Assembly: GCA_030998225.1 (NCBI GenBank)
Contig: JAPYXD010000717.1
Span: forward strand, 930,001-994,000
DNA from: Diplolepis rosae
Lineage: Eukaryota; Arthropoda; Insecta; Hymenoptera; Diplolepididae
Direction of reading: 5' to 3'
Length of the DNA: 64,000 nt
Part shown: piece by piece, positions 53,564 through 64,000 of the stretch
Layout: each line of letters opens with the position of its first letter
How positions within the stretch are numbered: position 1 is the stretch's first letter
Made by a program: the position numbers and the translations under genes
Notes under the pieces: model-generated
Seen by the model: the letters and a program-made list of their open reading frames with translations, nothing else
What the model was told of the DNA's origin: nothing
The model's database searches: none

Positions 53564-54077
53564 CAGAGATGAGTTGGGAGATTTCTAAAGTAATGGAATA
53601 AGAGAATTTCACAAAAGTGGGTTGATAAACGCGCCCTCTGAACGCGTTACAATGAGTTAATTTGGAGGTGAACCTTGTGCGTCGGTAAATAATGACTTAG
53701 AAAATCCAGACATGATTTACCATCAGAATTTCTATGGAGGGGCAGCGCGCGCCGCTTGTTTCTTCCTCGTCGTTCTTGCACGCGAGAACGACTCGTCCCA
53801 CTTCTCCTTATTCTCCTCGCTTCCTTCATGCAATGCTATTTTTAGATTTCACCCTTTCGGTTATCGAGTCGAAATTGAGAATTGTATTTCTGTCGACTCC
53901 GTGCAAAAGAGGCGCGAAGCAGACGACGATTTCAAATTTACGAAATATGTAAATGAAATGGTCTATGGAAAGGAAAAATTTTCTAATAGATGTGGATAAA
54001 TTAAAAAGCTAAAATATGTGTTCATTAATATCCTCATAAGAACATGTAAATATTTATCGATAATAAATTTTACTTAA

Positions 54078-54262
54078 TGCCATGGTAAATTCAATTAATA
54101 TTCATAATTTCAGCATTAAAATTCATCGAAATATTAAATATTTAATTCAATATTAAATTTTATTGATATAAATTGATTCAATAATTTTTCTTTAATTTTG
54201 TTTTATTGACCTTAAGACCGACGAAACCAAACCTATATGACATAATAATATAGCGGTCGAAG
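54078..54262. mobile_element. Rearranged Penelope-like 3' fragments
   Basis: 54,078-54,195 matches the reverse complement of 22,880-22,990 (minus-strand orientation), while 54,200-54,262 matches 23,405-23,468 in plus orientation (TTGACC.TAAGACC.ACGAAACC and ATGACATAATAATAT.). The two pieces are inverted relative to each other, as typical for Penelope debris. Confidence 0.8.
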
Positions 54263-54269
54263 AAATGGT

Positions 54270-56229
54270 CATCCGTTCTTTATAAAGGAAAAAAAAACAA
54301 ACAAAAATTCTGGCCTGTTTACAAATTTCTAAGTTTTTCGTTTATTTTATCCGGTTTTCTATAAAAAGTGAATTCTACATATTTTTTCCAATTCGGGATG
54401 TTGCTGACTGGACTTCTTCATTTTGAATTGCAAGCAATGAGATAAGTTTTTGAGTTTCATTATTATCCTTATTTTAACTATCTTCTACATTTTCATCTTT
54501 TACGAAAATTTTGAATTAATCATTTAATTTATGGCACTGAAGAGGGCCCCCATATGTGGACGAAACGTTTGCCTTCTCTCTTTTTTTGCGTTTTTTATCG
54601 TAAGTAGCATTAATAATATTAATAGAAGAAAATAAAAAAAGGCTGACCCAATGCCAAAACAATGAGAAATTAAAGAAAATTCTGTGAATTTTGGGTCAAT
54701 ATAATAGCAGACATGTCATCAAACGTGTCACTTTACAGTTGTAAATCTTTATGTAGTGAACCATTTTTTATCATAACTTTTATTCGTATCTCGTATAATT
54801 TAACTGGAAAATGGATATTTACTTTTTTCAAGTTTTAATATACTGTAACTTTCTTAATTTTATTTTAATTGCAAAATATTATCAGGATAATTGGTAAAGA
54901 TTTACGAGAATTATCAGAAACCAGTCTTAAAATTTTTGATTTTTTCATGAAGTTTTTTTCAAAAACACAAAAAATGCTCCTATTTTGACAATTTTTGTCG
55001 GATGTAGCTGATTAACGAACTTGTCCTTACTTTTTCGGCTGCGATAATTAATGCCAATAAAGCTCAATTCAATCCGACAATTTTTTTCTATCCAGAGTTA
55101 TCGAGTATATGACCTATTACTACTGCATGCAGACACACACTTTCGTAAAAACCGTTTTTTCTGACTCAGGGGATCTCAAATCGTAAAGATTTGACGAAAA
55201 TTCCGAAAATGATTTTTCACATAAAACCAAAACGTTAATTCTCATATGATGAGAATATAAAAGACATCAAATTTAGATCTTTCTTAATAATATTAATAAC
55301 TCTAAAATTAATTAACATTGTGAAAAGTCTGTAGTATCATTTCAAAGGTTAGTTTTCATGGTATTTTTCCAACTAATTAAGATGTTTTTGGAATTTCTCT
55401 GCTAGATTCTGCTCTAGAATCAAACATGGTGATGAAAAATCATCAAATTTCAAATGATGATTGTACTACATTCATTTGAAGAATTCAAAAAATCCAAACT
55501 ATCAATATTTTGATGTAAATTTCTAAATTTATTAAAATATGATATACATTGACTTTTAAAAACTTCTTGAAGAAGCTACATATTTTAAAAATTTCATGAC
55601 CTTTTTGCATCCTGTTCAACCCCAAGATAGAATCTAGGAAAGAATTTCTAAAAATATTTTGATTGGGTTAAGAAATCACTATGAAGACATACTGAAAAAA
55701 ACCTTTTGAAATCCAAATCTAAATTAAAATTTCTTTTGTAATATCCTTCTATAAAATAAAACACTTTGACGAAAGTTGAAACTCCAGGTCAATCTGTAAT
55801 ATCCGATGGTAGTTTATATATATATATACGAATTGTCATGTCAAAGATGTTAAATTCCAAAAAATGTTATTCAATGTATTTTATTTTTTAGTAAAGGTTT
55901 ATCGACTTAGCTTCATATAAAAAAAAGTTTGAGGTGTAAATTCACATATAATTTATGTCTTTTCTTAAATCAGCAAAAACTTCATTTACATTCATCTATT
56001 GAAATTGCCATATGTATAAGATGTTTCATACTTCAAAAAATTGTATTCAAAGTATTTTACTCTATAAAAGTTTAAGAAAGAAGAAATTATTATTGAAGAG
56101 ATCATTTCAAAGAAAAGAAATTAATTTCCAAGAAAAATGTTTGAAGCATATGAAAAAACAAATTTAACAAATATTATTTTTACCCCAACTTTTTTTCTTA
56201 TCGCTTCATACTTAAAATTTCATACTTCA
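54270..56229. other. AT-rich interior of the foldback element
   Basis: No gene. It has a hammerhead-like motif at 54,535, short direct repeats around 55,300-56,100 (AATCAGCAAAAACTTCATTT recurs at about 60,465) and a segment mirrored on the far side of R1-clade copy 3. Confidence 0.5.
54535..54573 (+). ncRNA. Orphan hammerhead-like motif inside the foldback element
   Basis: CTGAAGA (fits CUGANGA), a G/C-rich stem-loop (GGGCCCCCATATGTGGAC) with an imperfect helix, then GAAACGTTTG. It lies 270 bp after the Penelope 3' fragments and probably belongs to another Penelope copy. Confidence 0.4.
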
Positions 56230-56389
56230 TTTTTTTTTTTTTTTTTTTTTTTTGTTGAGGAGGAAAAATGGCGAAATCTTTTATAGACGTTGTACAGGAC
56301 TCTCCTAGGACGGGTCTAGGCATAGAAAGACGCGGACAGCCAAGTCCACCCGAAACGTAGTGCCGCGGGTGCAGGTCCCGTTGCGATTT

Positions 56390-57597
56390 CTACTGGCCCT
56401 CCTTGTTTTTTCGCTCCCGGCGCCCATCGAGCTCTCTCGTCCTCATCACCAGTGTGACGAATGACTTGATGAGCGTCCAAAACCGCACAGACTGGAGCAT
56501 CAGAGAGACCATCGTGTCAGGAGTGGGCTCGGCACCCACTGCCTGACCGAGGGCCTCCCTCGCCGCGCCCCACTTTGCGCAGACGAAGAGTGCGTGTTCT
56601 GCATTATCCACAGGGGAATCGCAGTAATAACAGTAGGTAGGTCCATCTCCCGGTCTGCTCACCATGCCATCTCATCTGCCATTTCTCCACAAGTCTGTGC
56701 CTTCCATCCTTGCGGATGGCCTCCCTCACGCGAGCGATTTCCTGCAGGTCAGTACAGGTAAGCTCCTTCCGGAACTGAGAGGTCTCTTGCCTTTCCTCCG
56801 CCAATAAATCTATTGGCGGGACGCTCGCCAGGACCAACACAGCACTCGTCGAGGCAGTTCTATATGCTGAAACTATTCTCAACGCAGCAGATCTTTGCGC
56901 CGAGAACAGCTTCTTCTGGATAGCATGGTTTTGCAGGGCATTAGCCCAGACCGGAGCTGCATAAAGCAGCTTCGAATGCACCACGCTCGCCACCAGTCTC
57001 ATTTTTGCTTCCCTGGGTCAACCAATGTTTGTCATAAGCCGAGCCAAGTTTGCTCCACATTGGATGGCTTTGGCAGTTGCGATCCTTAGGTGTTCGCCAA
57101 AGCTCAGCCTATGATCCAACTGCACTCCCAAGTACTTTATACTTGTTTTCCACTCGACCTTATGCTCTCCGAAAACGATCCTCGGGTACTGAAAGGATCT
57201 CCTGCCGTGACAAGCAAAGCCTCGGTTTTCTCAGGGGCCATTTTCAGGCCTTTGCTATCCAACTAACGCTTCGCCGGCCAAAGAGTTTCATTGATCCTCA
57301 GCTTCAGGATTCTGACGTCATCAGATAGTCATCTATCATTCGCAACAGATAGTCCGGAACCTTTTCCCCCACCATCGCCTCGATGCAGATGTTCCATCTT
57401 TTCCCCATCGTATCCAATAGACATATTGGTCTATACGATGAGGCGTCCCCTAGAGGTTTGTTGCCCTTCCTCAGCAGGACCAACCCCTGCTTCTTCCAGT
57501 CTGTGAAGAACCTCCCCTCCCGAAGACAGGAGTTGAAGGCTCCTAGGAGGATCTCCGGGTATGCCCCGATCACCTCTTTGTTGATCTCGTTTGGCAC
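56390..57597 (-). pseudogene. R1-clade RT remnants and ORF2 C-terminus, copy 3
   Basis: 57,597-57,304 holds the RT start (EVIGAYPEILLGAFNSCLREG, YRPICLLDTMGK), then jumps to ARWNICIEAMVG.KVPDYLLRMIDDYL and to LTS near 57,320. 57,002-56,604 is the thumb region (LLYAAPVWANALQNH). 56,665-56,390 ends with CYYCDSPVDNAEHALFVC. Both catalytic Asp blocks are lost. Confidence 0.82.
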
Positions 57598-57634
57598 TCT
57601 GTCGATCCCCGGCGCTGTATTCGCCTTGAGCCTC

Positions 57635-58306
57635 TCAACTCGCTCTCTTTAGTTCTTCGAGAGTGAAGAGTTCTTCGCGTTGGACCACGCAGGAACTTTG
57701 GTCCTGTCTTTGGAACGGCCCCACGTGTGGAAACAAGCTACACACAATGTACTTGACTCGATCGGGATTGTCCAGGCCTGGAGTCTTTCTTCTAGTCACT
57801 AATTTCTTGGTGACTATTTTAAAGGCGAGACCCCATTGGGCTTTCTTGACCTCACCTATCAAGTCTTTCCAGCATTGAAGTCGGCTTTTCTTTATGCCTC
57901 GCCTCAAAGCTGCTTTTGCCCTTTTCCATGCCTCGTGCAGCAGAGAATCACCCTTTGAGCGGGTGAATCTCCGCCGCGCTGCGAGGCATTCACGACGTAG
58001 GGCAGTCAACTGGTCATTCCACCAGTACATCGAGCTCCTGGCTTGCTTGCGCTTACGGCGGGGCATCGATAGTCGCAAGGTGCGACCACCTTTGGCTCGC
58101 CGAGCGCACAGTGTCCTCCAAGGACCCAGCAGGGTCGACCCAACTAAGTCATCGATGTGCCTGGTCACCTCGAGATTGACTCTAAGTCTATCCCCGCAGA
58201 GCCGTCTCGTGTTCCAGGAGGGGCTCCTTCCTTCACTGTCCCTACCCTTATCCACTGCTTGGCGCCGTTGTTCTAAATTATGCTCGATGCACCGATGGTC
58301 ACTCAA
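57635..58306 (-). pseudogene. R1-clade ORF2 linker, copy 3 (best preserved)
   Basis: A 223-residue open segment running from the endonuclease end (SDHRCIEHNLEQRRQ, which includes the catalytic DH box) to EELFTLEELKRAS. It contains the conserved WWNDQLTALRRECLAARRRFTR and ALRRGIKKSRLQCWKDLI. It shows what copies 1 and 2 have lost or scrambled here. Confidence 0.82.
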
Positions 58307-58359
58307 GGTTGTCTGCTCGAGAACCGACCAATCGCCTACCCTTGAGGTGATTATTGACC

Positions 58360-58842
58360 CTCCGCTCCTCGTCTGAACGTAAACTCCTTGCCCTGATTTA
58401 AGACAATCAGGTCATTCCTAGCGACCAGCTCGTCAACCAAAATTCACCTTCTACCTAGGCGAGCCTCACCCCATTTAGGTGACTTACTTTTAAAGTCAAC
58501 CCCTATGAGGGATCGCCCGATGGCCTCACTGAGGCTTTCCTCAAGAAGGAGGATCTGTGTCTCAAAGACCTCGAAGAGATCGCCGGGAGAGAAGTAGCAG
58601 CTGTACACACGCACACCCGCCACCTCCACCTAAACGAACCCCGCATCGGACTCCAGGAAATCCCCGACGCTCAAATCAGGGCTACAAACAAGGATGCCGG
58701 CCCTCATTAATGCATCCTGAAACCAAGCAGAGTTATCAGGCCAGCTGTACTGCAGCACATCGGCCCCCCTCTCCCTGACAGTCTGCATCAGGAGGTCCTG
58801 GGATTCCCTCCCCCTTCCGAGGTTGAGTTGCAGGAACTTCAA
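58360..58842 (-). pseudogene. R1-clade endonuclease, copy 3
   Basis: KFLQLNLGRGRESQDLLMQ, a gap where the LLISEQ Glu block is deleted (VLQYSWPDN), VWVEVAGVRVYSCYFSPGD (a stop between Val and Trp near 58,630), GVDFKSKSPKW (catalytic GGDFN changed to GVDFK) and a GG(S)IID-like end near 58,350. Inactive. Confidence 0.8.
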
Positions 58843-58997
58843 TTTCTGCCTCTCAACCTCCGAAGCTCTTCCCGGAAGACCGGGCAGGAGCGCCCACCAG
58901 AAGCATGGGCGATATTTTTATCGCCCCTGTCCAAACACGTCAGGCACATCGGCGTTGCCTTGCAGCACCGGGCCAAGTGTCCAGTGGCACCGCATCT

Positions 58998-60048
58998 CTA
59001 ACAGGCATTCTTCCTGTCGGGGTTGCAGCAGCCCCGGGACCCATGGCCGTACCCAAGGCACCTGATGCATCGGGCGACCTCCGCATACTCTCGGATGTGG
59101 CACGCAACCCACCCGATCCCAATTTTACCTAGCTGAAGCAGACGCGTGACGTCTGCCTCAGGTAGCCGGACCAATGCAGTATTCACCCCACCAAAGCGGG
59201 TGAAGAGCCTGCAGGGCCCGTCAAGTGCCGGAGTGCCCAGTGCCAAGCGCAGGGCAGACACAACCTCTTCTTTTTCAACGGTCTTGTCGAGGTCCCTAAT
59301 TTCGAGGGTCCTTGTCGAGATCAGGGCCGAAATGTCCACCCTCTCCCCGACCGCCTGGTCGAGCTGCTTACGGAAGGCCGAATCGTCTCCCCCCTTTTTG
59401 AGGACCAGAAGGACTTCTTCCTTCCTGGTCCTCCGGATAGACAGGACCTCAAGTCCTGCCTTGCGGGGGTCGACCTTCGCCTTCATTTCCTTCAAGTTGT
59501 CGGCGTAGGACTGGCCGTCCTTCGCCGACACCTTGATGGCGTCGCCTGACCTGGCCGGCGTGAAGCGTTTCAACTTTGGCTGGGCGGTAGACCCCTGTGC
59601 TTTTTGGACAGGGTCCTCCGCCCTCTTCCCCTTACTTCCTTCATTTTGTTTTATTTTTCTTTGTGACCACATGCCAGTCCCCTTGTTCATTTGGGGGCTG
59701 CCACGTGGCCACCTGAGCGTAAGACGGCGAAGGGCCACCCTTTTCCCCCTTAGCAGTTTTTTCCAGAGGGGGAAAGGGCGCAGATCTTTTTTCGCCCTTC
59801 GCCGGAGTTTTTGGGGTATCTCCCAGAGACGCCAAACGTGGTCTCTGAAAGATCCCCAATTTCTTCATGGCGGGGTGAGATTCCACTTTTTTCTGGATTT
59901 TCATCCCGCTTTCCAGGTGGCACTTATGGGTGTTGAGCATTCCGCGCAACACCTCAGTGGCCTCGTTCACACTTTCTGTTACGTGGCGAGGGTTTTTTCT
60001 TAGCATACCCTGTTGTATAATGCTAAGAACCCTCCCCAACCTTTCCAT
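58998..60048 (-). pseudogene. R1-clade ORF1, copy 3
   Basis: The frame enters at 60,048 (MERLGRVLSIIQQGMLRKN), switches frame near 59,660-59,640 at the Lys-rich tract, and continues 59,738-58,998 with SYADNLKEMKAK, LEVLSIRRTRKEEVLLVLKKG, LEIRDLDKTVEKEEVVSALRLALG and the first knuckle CIRCLGYGHGSRGC. A stop within the second knuckle (KNAC then TAG) ends it. Confidence 0.83.
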
Positions 60049-60074
60049 TTTTTCATTTTGCTCCTTCAGGAGCT

Positions 60075-60800
60075 TCCTAAATTGAATAAGTTTTTACCAA
60101 ATTCAGTAATTTTTTTACAAGAATTTTGTTTTGGAAAATTTAGTTTTAATGGTTTCAACCATTAAAGAATTTATTATAATTTCCAAAAAATGGAAACGGT
60201 TAAGTTGTAGAAAGCCTTTTTCTTAAAATAATTATCCGTGATTTCACAGAATCCCATCATTTTTTAAAATTTGGTATGAAGCGATAAGAAAACCAGTCCG
60301 GGTAAAAATAAAATTTGTGAAATGCATTATTATTTTATGTTCTAATTTCTTTTCTTGGAAACTAATCTCTTTTTTTCCAAATGATCTCTTCAATAATAAT
60401 ATTGCTATTCTTGAAAAAAAATCTATCTATTTTTGCCTGAAGTTTAATTTTTGTGGATGAACTACCTTAAATCAGCAAACACTTCATTTACATTTATTTA
60501 TCGAAATATTCATACAAAAGATGTTATCTATTATAAAAATGTTCAAACCCTTCATTTTTGAAACTTGTATCTCATCTTGAATGATATCTTCTTATAAAAT
60601 ATTCTCTACATAATTTTAAAAAAATGCTAAAATCGATATTTTTTTCGAATCTTTAAGCATTTATTGACTTTAAATCTTCATTAAAAAATTATTTTTCAAG
60701 TATTTAAATCATCTAAAAATTTCACAAAATCTTTTCGATACTGATTTCAGATCAATATTTTTCAAAGTATATAGAAAAAAAGTGTAATTTTCTTTACGTT
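60075..60800. other. AT-rich interior of the foldback element, right side
   Basis: No gene. 60,265-60,405 is the reverse complement of 56,080-56,215 (TATGAAGCGATAAGAAAA, CTTGGAAA.TAAT, AATGATCTCTTCAATAATAAT). 60,465-60,525 repeats 55,970-56,030 in direct orientation. Confidence 0.6.
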
Positions 60801-61183
60801 ACATTCCGTAATTTTGAATTCTGCGTCTATTTCTTGCCTCCTTTGCATGAAGTCGAGAAAAATACAATTTCTGATTTTAACTCGACAACCGACAGCATGA
60901 AATCGAAGCGAGTTAGTGGGGATACACTGACATGACGCGCTTCATTGTGTGTGCTCCCACATATTATTGTAGCATCGCGGACCTTTAATTTTAGTTCGAA
61001 AATGATTCACGCAATTGGGGGTGCTGCAAAAGTGATAAACAGTAGCTCTGTTTTACCATTCAAGTAGTAGCATGAACCTTTCATTTTAGTTCCCAAGAGC
61101 AATTCGCAAAAGGGCGCGCTGCGGAAAATCACTCGAAATTAAATACATTACTTTAGCAATCTCCCAACTCATCTCTGGTACCG

Positions 61184-61569
61184 CTTACTAAACAAGAAAT
61201 AAAGTCAGCGTTCTATCAAGCAGTATCTTCGACTATAGTGAAACTTCGAAACGTTCAGGCAATCTCATAAAAAATGAAATGAGTTTAGAGGAAATTAAAT
61301 CTTTTCTTTTACAACTAGAGGAAGAGAAAAAGACGGACACTAAAGAAGAAATTACAGTTCAAAGGGCATATGAGAATAATAAGCGGACATCAGAAAATAA
61401 ATGTTTTAGATGTAACAAATCGGGCCACTGGTTCATGGATTGTACGCTTAAAAATACTGGCAGACGGTTTTGCTACTATTGTCAAGATATAAAAAACCAT
61501 AAAGTTCCAGATTGTCCTCAATCTGGCAGCAGTTCCGGTAACAAAAAAATAATGATAAGAGATATTTAA
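61184..61569 (+). pseudogene. copia gag, second part with zinc knuckles
   Basis: After the insertion the gag frame resumes (TKQEIKSAFYQAVSSTIVKL), meets TAA near 61,269, and a +1 change leads into the open frame 61,279-61,569 (MSLEEIKSFLLQLEEEKK). The nucleocapsid has a CCHC knuckle CFRCNKSGHWFMDC and a second Cys-rich CYYCQDIKNHKVPDC. A TAA at 61,567 ends the frame before a Lys/Asn-rich linker. Confidence 0.83.
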
Positions 61570-61734
61570 ATCTTAATAAAAATAGTAAGAGTAAAAGTAA
61601 GAATGAATCAGGTATAAAAAATAAAAATTAGAATAAACAGAAAGGCTTTGAAAATAAAGAGAAAGGAAAATCGAACCAAGCATCAGGAAATAAAGGAACA
61701 AAGTATAAAAGTAATTCAGGTAAGGTTTTATTAA

Positions 61735-61850
61735 CAAGTGCTCTAGAGTCTAGGGAGGTGGTTAATTTTATAGCTGATTCTGGAGCCTCAGATCACATAG
61801 TTAACAAAAGTTTTATTTTAAGTGATTTTAACAAATGTGAGAATCAGTGA
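61735..61850 (+). pseudogene. copia protease remnant
   Basis: Encodes ALESREVVNFIADSGASDHIVNKSF, with the retroviral-type aspartic protease motif DSGAS. A stop follows at about 61,850 and the rest of the protease is shortened (the GPHH-like sequence 61,870-61,920 looks foreign and GC-rich). Confidence 0.75.
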
Positions 61851-62021
61851 TCCCAGAACGTGGGAGCTGGCGGCCCCCACCATGGATGACTCGAGCTCAT
61901 TGTAAGTTTTGAAGTCATTAAAAATAATAATATTCCAGAGCTTAAAAGATATTCTTGGAATGCAAGAATTGTTTCATATCTTGAGAAGAAGCCACGTAGC
62001 TTCAAAAGTTATAACAAGGCA

Positions 62022-63227
62022 ATGTTGTGGCATCTAAGGCTAGGTCACGCGTCACTTAGTTATCTAAAAAAGTTACAAAGAACTATTAAGAGTTTAGAGA
62101 ATGTTAAATATGATGATTCGATTTTAGAGTATGAAGTCTGCATCATGGCAAAAATGAAAAAATTGCCATTCAAAGAAACAAGAAAAAGAGCAGAAAGACC
62201 TCTACAAGTTATCCATACGTATACAATGGGGCCGATAAAACCAGATTCATATCCGGGACTGAAAAGATTTATTGTGGTTTTTGTAGACGACTACTCACCT
62301 TTTGCAAGAGCTTACTCTCTGAGGTTTAAGAATGGAACTGGTGATGTATTCGAAAAGTATGTTGTGCCTGCTCGTAACTTCTTAGGTAAAGATGAAAAGA
62401 TTTGTTATATAAGATCTGATCAAGGCACTGGATTCACTGGTGGAAAATTTCTTGGAATATTAAAAAATGAGAAAATAGAAACTGAGTTGTCAACGCCTTA
62501 TACTCCAAAGTACAACGAAGTAGCAGAACGATTTAATAGAACAATTCAAGAAAAAGTAAGAGCTTACATGTTTGACTCAGGTTTACCTAAAAGTATGTGG
62601 GAGTTGGCTGTTGATTATGATGTGCATGCATATAATCGGACGCCTCACAAAACTATAGAGTTTAAAATACCATTAGAGAAATTCGCTCCAAATGCAAGAT
62701 GTCATTTCAATCGAGGTAAAAGATTTGGTTGTATAGGTTACGTAAAAGTACCAAAACCAAATTCGAAGTTTGATCAAAGAGCAATAAAAGCTGTATTAGT
62801 AGGATACAAAAATACTGGGTATGTATTGTGGCATCCAAGCACACAAAAATTCATAGAATCTCGTCATGTCAGATTCAATGAAAAAGCAGTCTATAAAGAT
62901 ATCTATAGGAGTGATCAATTTGATCAAAGCATACAAGAGTCAAGAGAAGTAAATGACTGTGACTGGATGACAAAGTTTGAAGATGATAATCTTGATCAAA
63001 CAGAAGAGATGGAAATATACTCGAAGAAAATAGGAAGGCCTAAGAAACAAACAAATAATAGCACTAAACAAAAGAAATGTGTGCAAAATAAAGCTGAAGG
63101 TCTTGCAACCAGAAGTAAAACTAAGAGAAAATTAGAATCTGAAGATAAAACTAAATATGTCTTTATTAGTAAACCAACAAGGGATAAGTTTTATAAATTA
63201 TTACGCACATACAGATGTTTCAAATAA
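62022..63227 (+). pseudogene. copia integrase, open but with altered catalytic residues
   Basis: 401 codons are open. The zinc-binding head WHLRLGHAS keeps both His, but the Cys pair is incomplete (YEVCIMAK; the family has two Cys). The core reads VIHTYTMGPI, where the family has HTD: the first catalytic Asp is Tyr. The second Asp (IRSDQGTGF) and the Glu (NEVAERFNRT) are present. The C-terminal GKRFGCIGYVKVP...KAVLVGY region and a basic tail follow. It would insert the cDNA if active, but loss of the first Asp predicts inactivity. Confidence 0.85.
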
Positions 63228-63239
63228 AGAGAAAAAATA

Positions 63240-64000
63240 AAATAGAAAAAACGAATTAATACACTGCTTGATAGCATCATTGAACAGAGATCCAATTAAT
63301 TATCAAGAAACTATGACAAGTAAAGAGAAAGAGTGTTGGAAGAAGACAGTCAAGGATGAACTTGATTCTATGCAATCAAATAATGTGTGGAAATTAATCA
63401 ATATACCTAGAGTGATGTTAGATGGTAAAAAGGCAAATATTATTGATTCATAATGGGTTTTCAAGAAGAAATTAGAGACTGATGGGTCAACACAATTTAA
63501 AGCACGACTTGTTATTAGAGGTTTTAAAGACAGAACCGTGTACGATCCAAAAGAAACATATGCACCGGTTTCCAGACTGCCAGTCGTTCGATCATTGCTT
63601 GCAATTATAAACAAGTATGATTTGTTTGCTTGCCAGCTAGATGTAAGAACAGAATTTCTGAATGGAGTTTTAGATGAAGAGATTTACATGAAAATTCCAG
63701 ATGGTTTAGAATTGCACCGTCACACTAAAGAAACTAAGGCGTGTAAATTAGAGAAAGCCCTATATGGTTTGAAAATTAGTCCAAAGAAATGGAATAAGAG
63801 GTTTTCAGAAGAAACTTTAAAATTAGAATTAGAGAATGACTTGCATGAACCTTGTCTTTTCACTTGGAGAAAAGCAGGAAAAATGGCATTCATATTGCTA
63901 TATGTAGATGATATGCTAATTGCCAGCAATGATAGGGATAAATTAAGTGAAATTAAAATCCATTTAAGTAATGCATTCGAGATGGAAGATCTTGGAAAAC
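63240..64000 (+). pseudogene. copia reverse transcriptase, partial (window edge)
   Basis: DPINYQETMTSKEKECWKKTVKDELDSM, a TAA near 63,451 (where WVFKKKLE is preceded by Lys in the family), FKARLVIRGF, QLDVRTEFLNG (catalytic Asp), ALYGLKISPKKWN and LLYVDDMLIAS with the YVDD active site. The frame after the TAA is open to the window end. RNase H and the 3' LTR are outside the window. Confidence 0.85.

Larger units (their letters stand above)
56230..60074 (-). mobile_element. R1-clade retrotransposon, copy 3, 5'-truncated and internally deleted
   Basis: Minus strand. The 3' T tract (56,230-56,253) and tail match copies 1 and 2. The 5' end stops inside ORF1 at 60,074, after GGAGCT (N-terminal codons missing). 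The RT FADD region is removed by a deletion joining at about 57,325, another lies near 57,400, and about 300 bp are missing near 56,633. About 90% identical to copy 1 where aligned. It lies inside the foldback element. Confidence 0.9.
53564..61177. mobile_element. 7.6-kb foldback-type element inserted in copia gag
   Basis: The ends are perfect inverted repeats of CAGAGATGAGTTGGGAGATT, followed by one mismatch and CTAAAGTAATG. Weaker mirrored similarity extends about 400 bp inward (53,564-53,990 against 60,800-61,177; for example the CGGTTATCGAGTCGAAATTGA block). A second mirrored pair flanks R1-clade copy 3 (55,960-56,225 against 60,265-60,405). No transposase gene is visible. CAGAG termini with a 7-bp duplication suggest a hAT-related non-autonomous element, but long inverted arms are more foldback-like. 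It later acquired Penelope and R1-clade sequences. Confidence 0.78.
51187..64000 (+). mobile_element. copia (Ty1/copia) LTR retrotransposon, interrupted and running off the window
   Basis: In order: primer site (51,187), leader, gag (52,272-53,563 and 61,184-61,569), protease (about 61,745-61,850), integrase (62,022-63,227), and reverse transcriptase (63,240 to window end). Integrase before RT is diagnostic of copia. A 7.6-kb insertion splits gag. Stops, one frameshift and lost catalytic residues show it is dead. The 3' LTR lies beyond the window. Confidence 0.9.

Overview
The window is AT-rich eukaryotic DNA with no bacterial gene organisation. Its repeat content (R1-clade non-LTR retrotransposons, mariner elements, Penelope-like elements, a copia element whose primer site matches the insect initiator tRNA-Met, TTAA-inserting DNA transposons, many hairpin MITEs) points to an arthropod, most likely an insect with a repeat-rich genome. 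I cannot name the species. Almost everything recognisable is mobile DNA, mostly decayed. The only hints of ordinary host genes are one signal-peptide exon with a splice donor (about 24.9 kb) and one short unidentified reading frame (about 24.0 kb).

Layout. 1-4.2 kb: nothing recognised. 4.2-6.3 kb: a GC-rich hairpin, a decayed THAP-domain gene behind a dispersed repeat block, and a 42-bp-arm hairpin. 7.4-13.2 kb: a nearly full-length R1-clade element (copy 1, minus strand) inserted between two 120-bp inverted arms. 13.9-23.5 kb: two Penelope-like elements facing outward. One is split by a TTAA-flanked DNA transposon with a DGTW-type transposase. The other is split by a deleted relative of that transposon and by an LTR remnant. 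23.9-26.9 kb: the host-like ORF and exon, plus dispersed repeats. 29.2-33.1 kb: R1-clade copy 2 (deleted). 33.3-33.8 kb: a 517-bp near-palindrome with a 9-bp target duplication. 35.3-40.4 kb: R1-clade copy 4, a mariner fragment, a hAT-like fragment and a DD41D mariner. 41-51 kb: MITEs, a transposase-like pseudogene (42.6-44.6 kb), repeat clusters and a deleted mariner. 51.2-64.0 kb: a copia element interrupted inside gag by a 7.6-kb foldback-type insertion, which itself contains Penelope debris and R1-clade copy 3.

The informative part is the nesting. Several insertions are bracketed by target duplications whose removal restores the host element. For the TTAA transposon, an uninterrupted paralogous site lies in the same window. 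The order of events can therefore be read directly: Penelope, then TTAA elements; copia, then foldback, then R1-clade copy 3.

Every coding region of the mobile elements carries stops, frameshifts, deletions or lost catalytic residues, so none looks autonomous. The candidates for something less described are the DGTW/TTAA transposon pair, the hammerhead-like motifs scattered at Penelope debris, the foldback element in copia, and the long primer-tRNA complementarity of the copia element.
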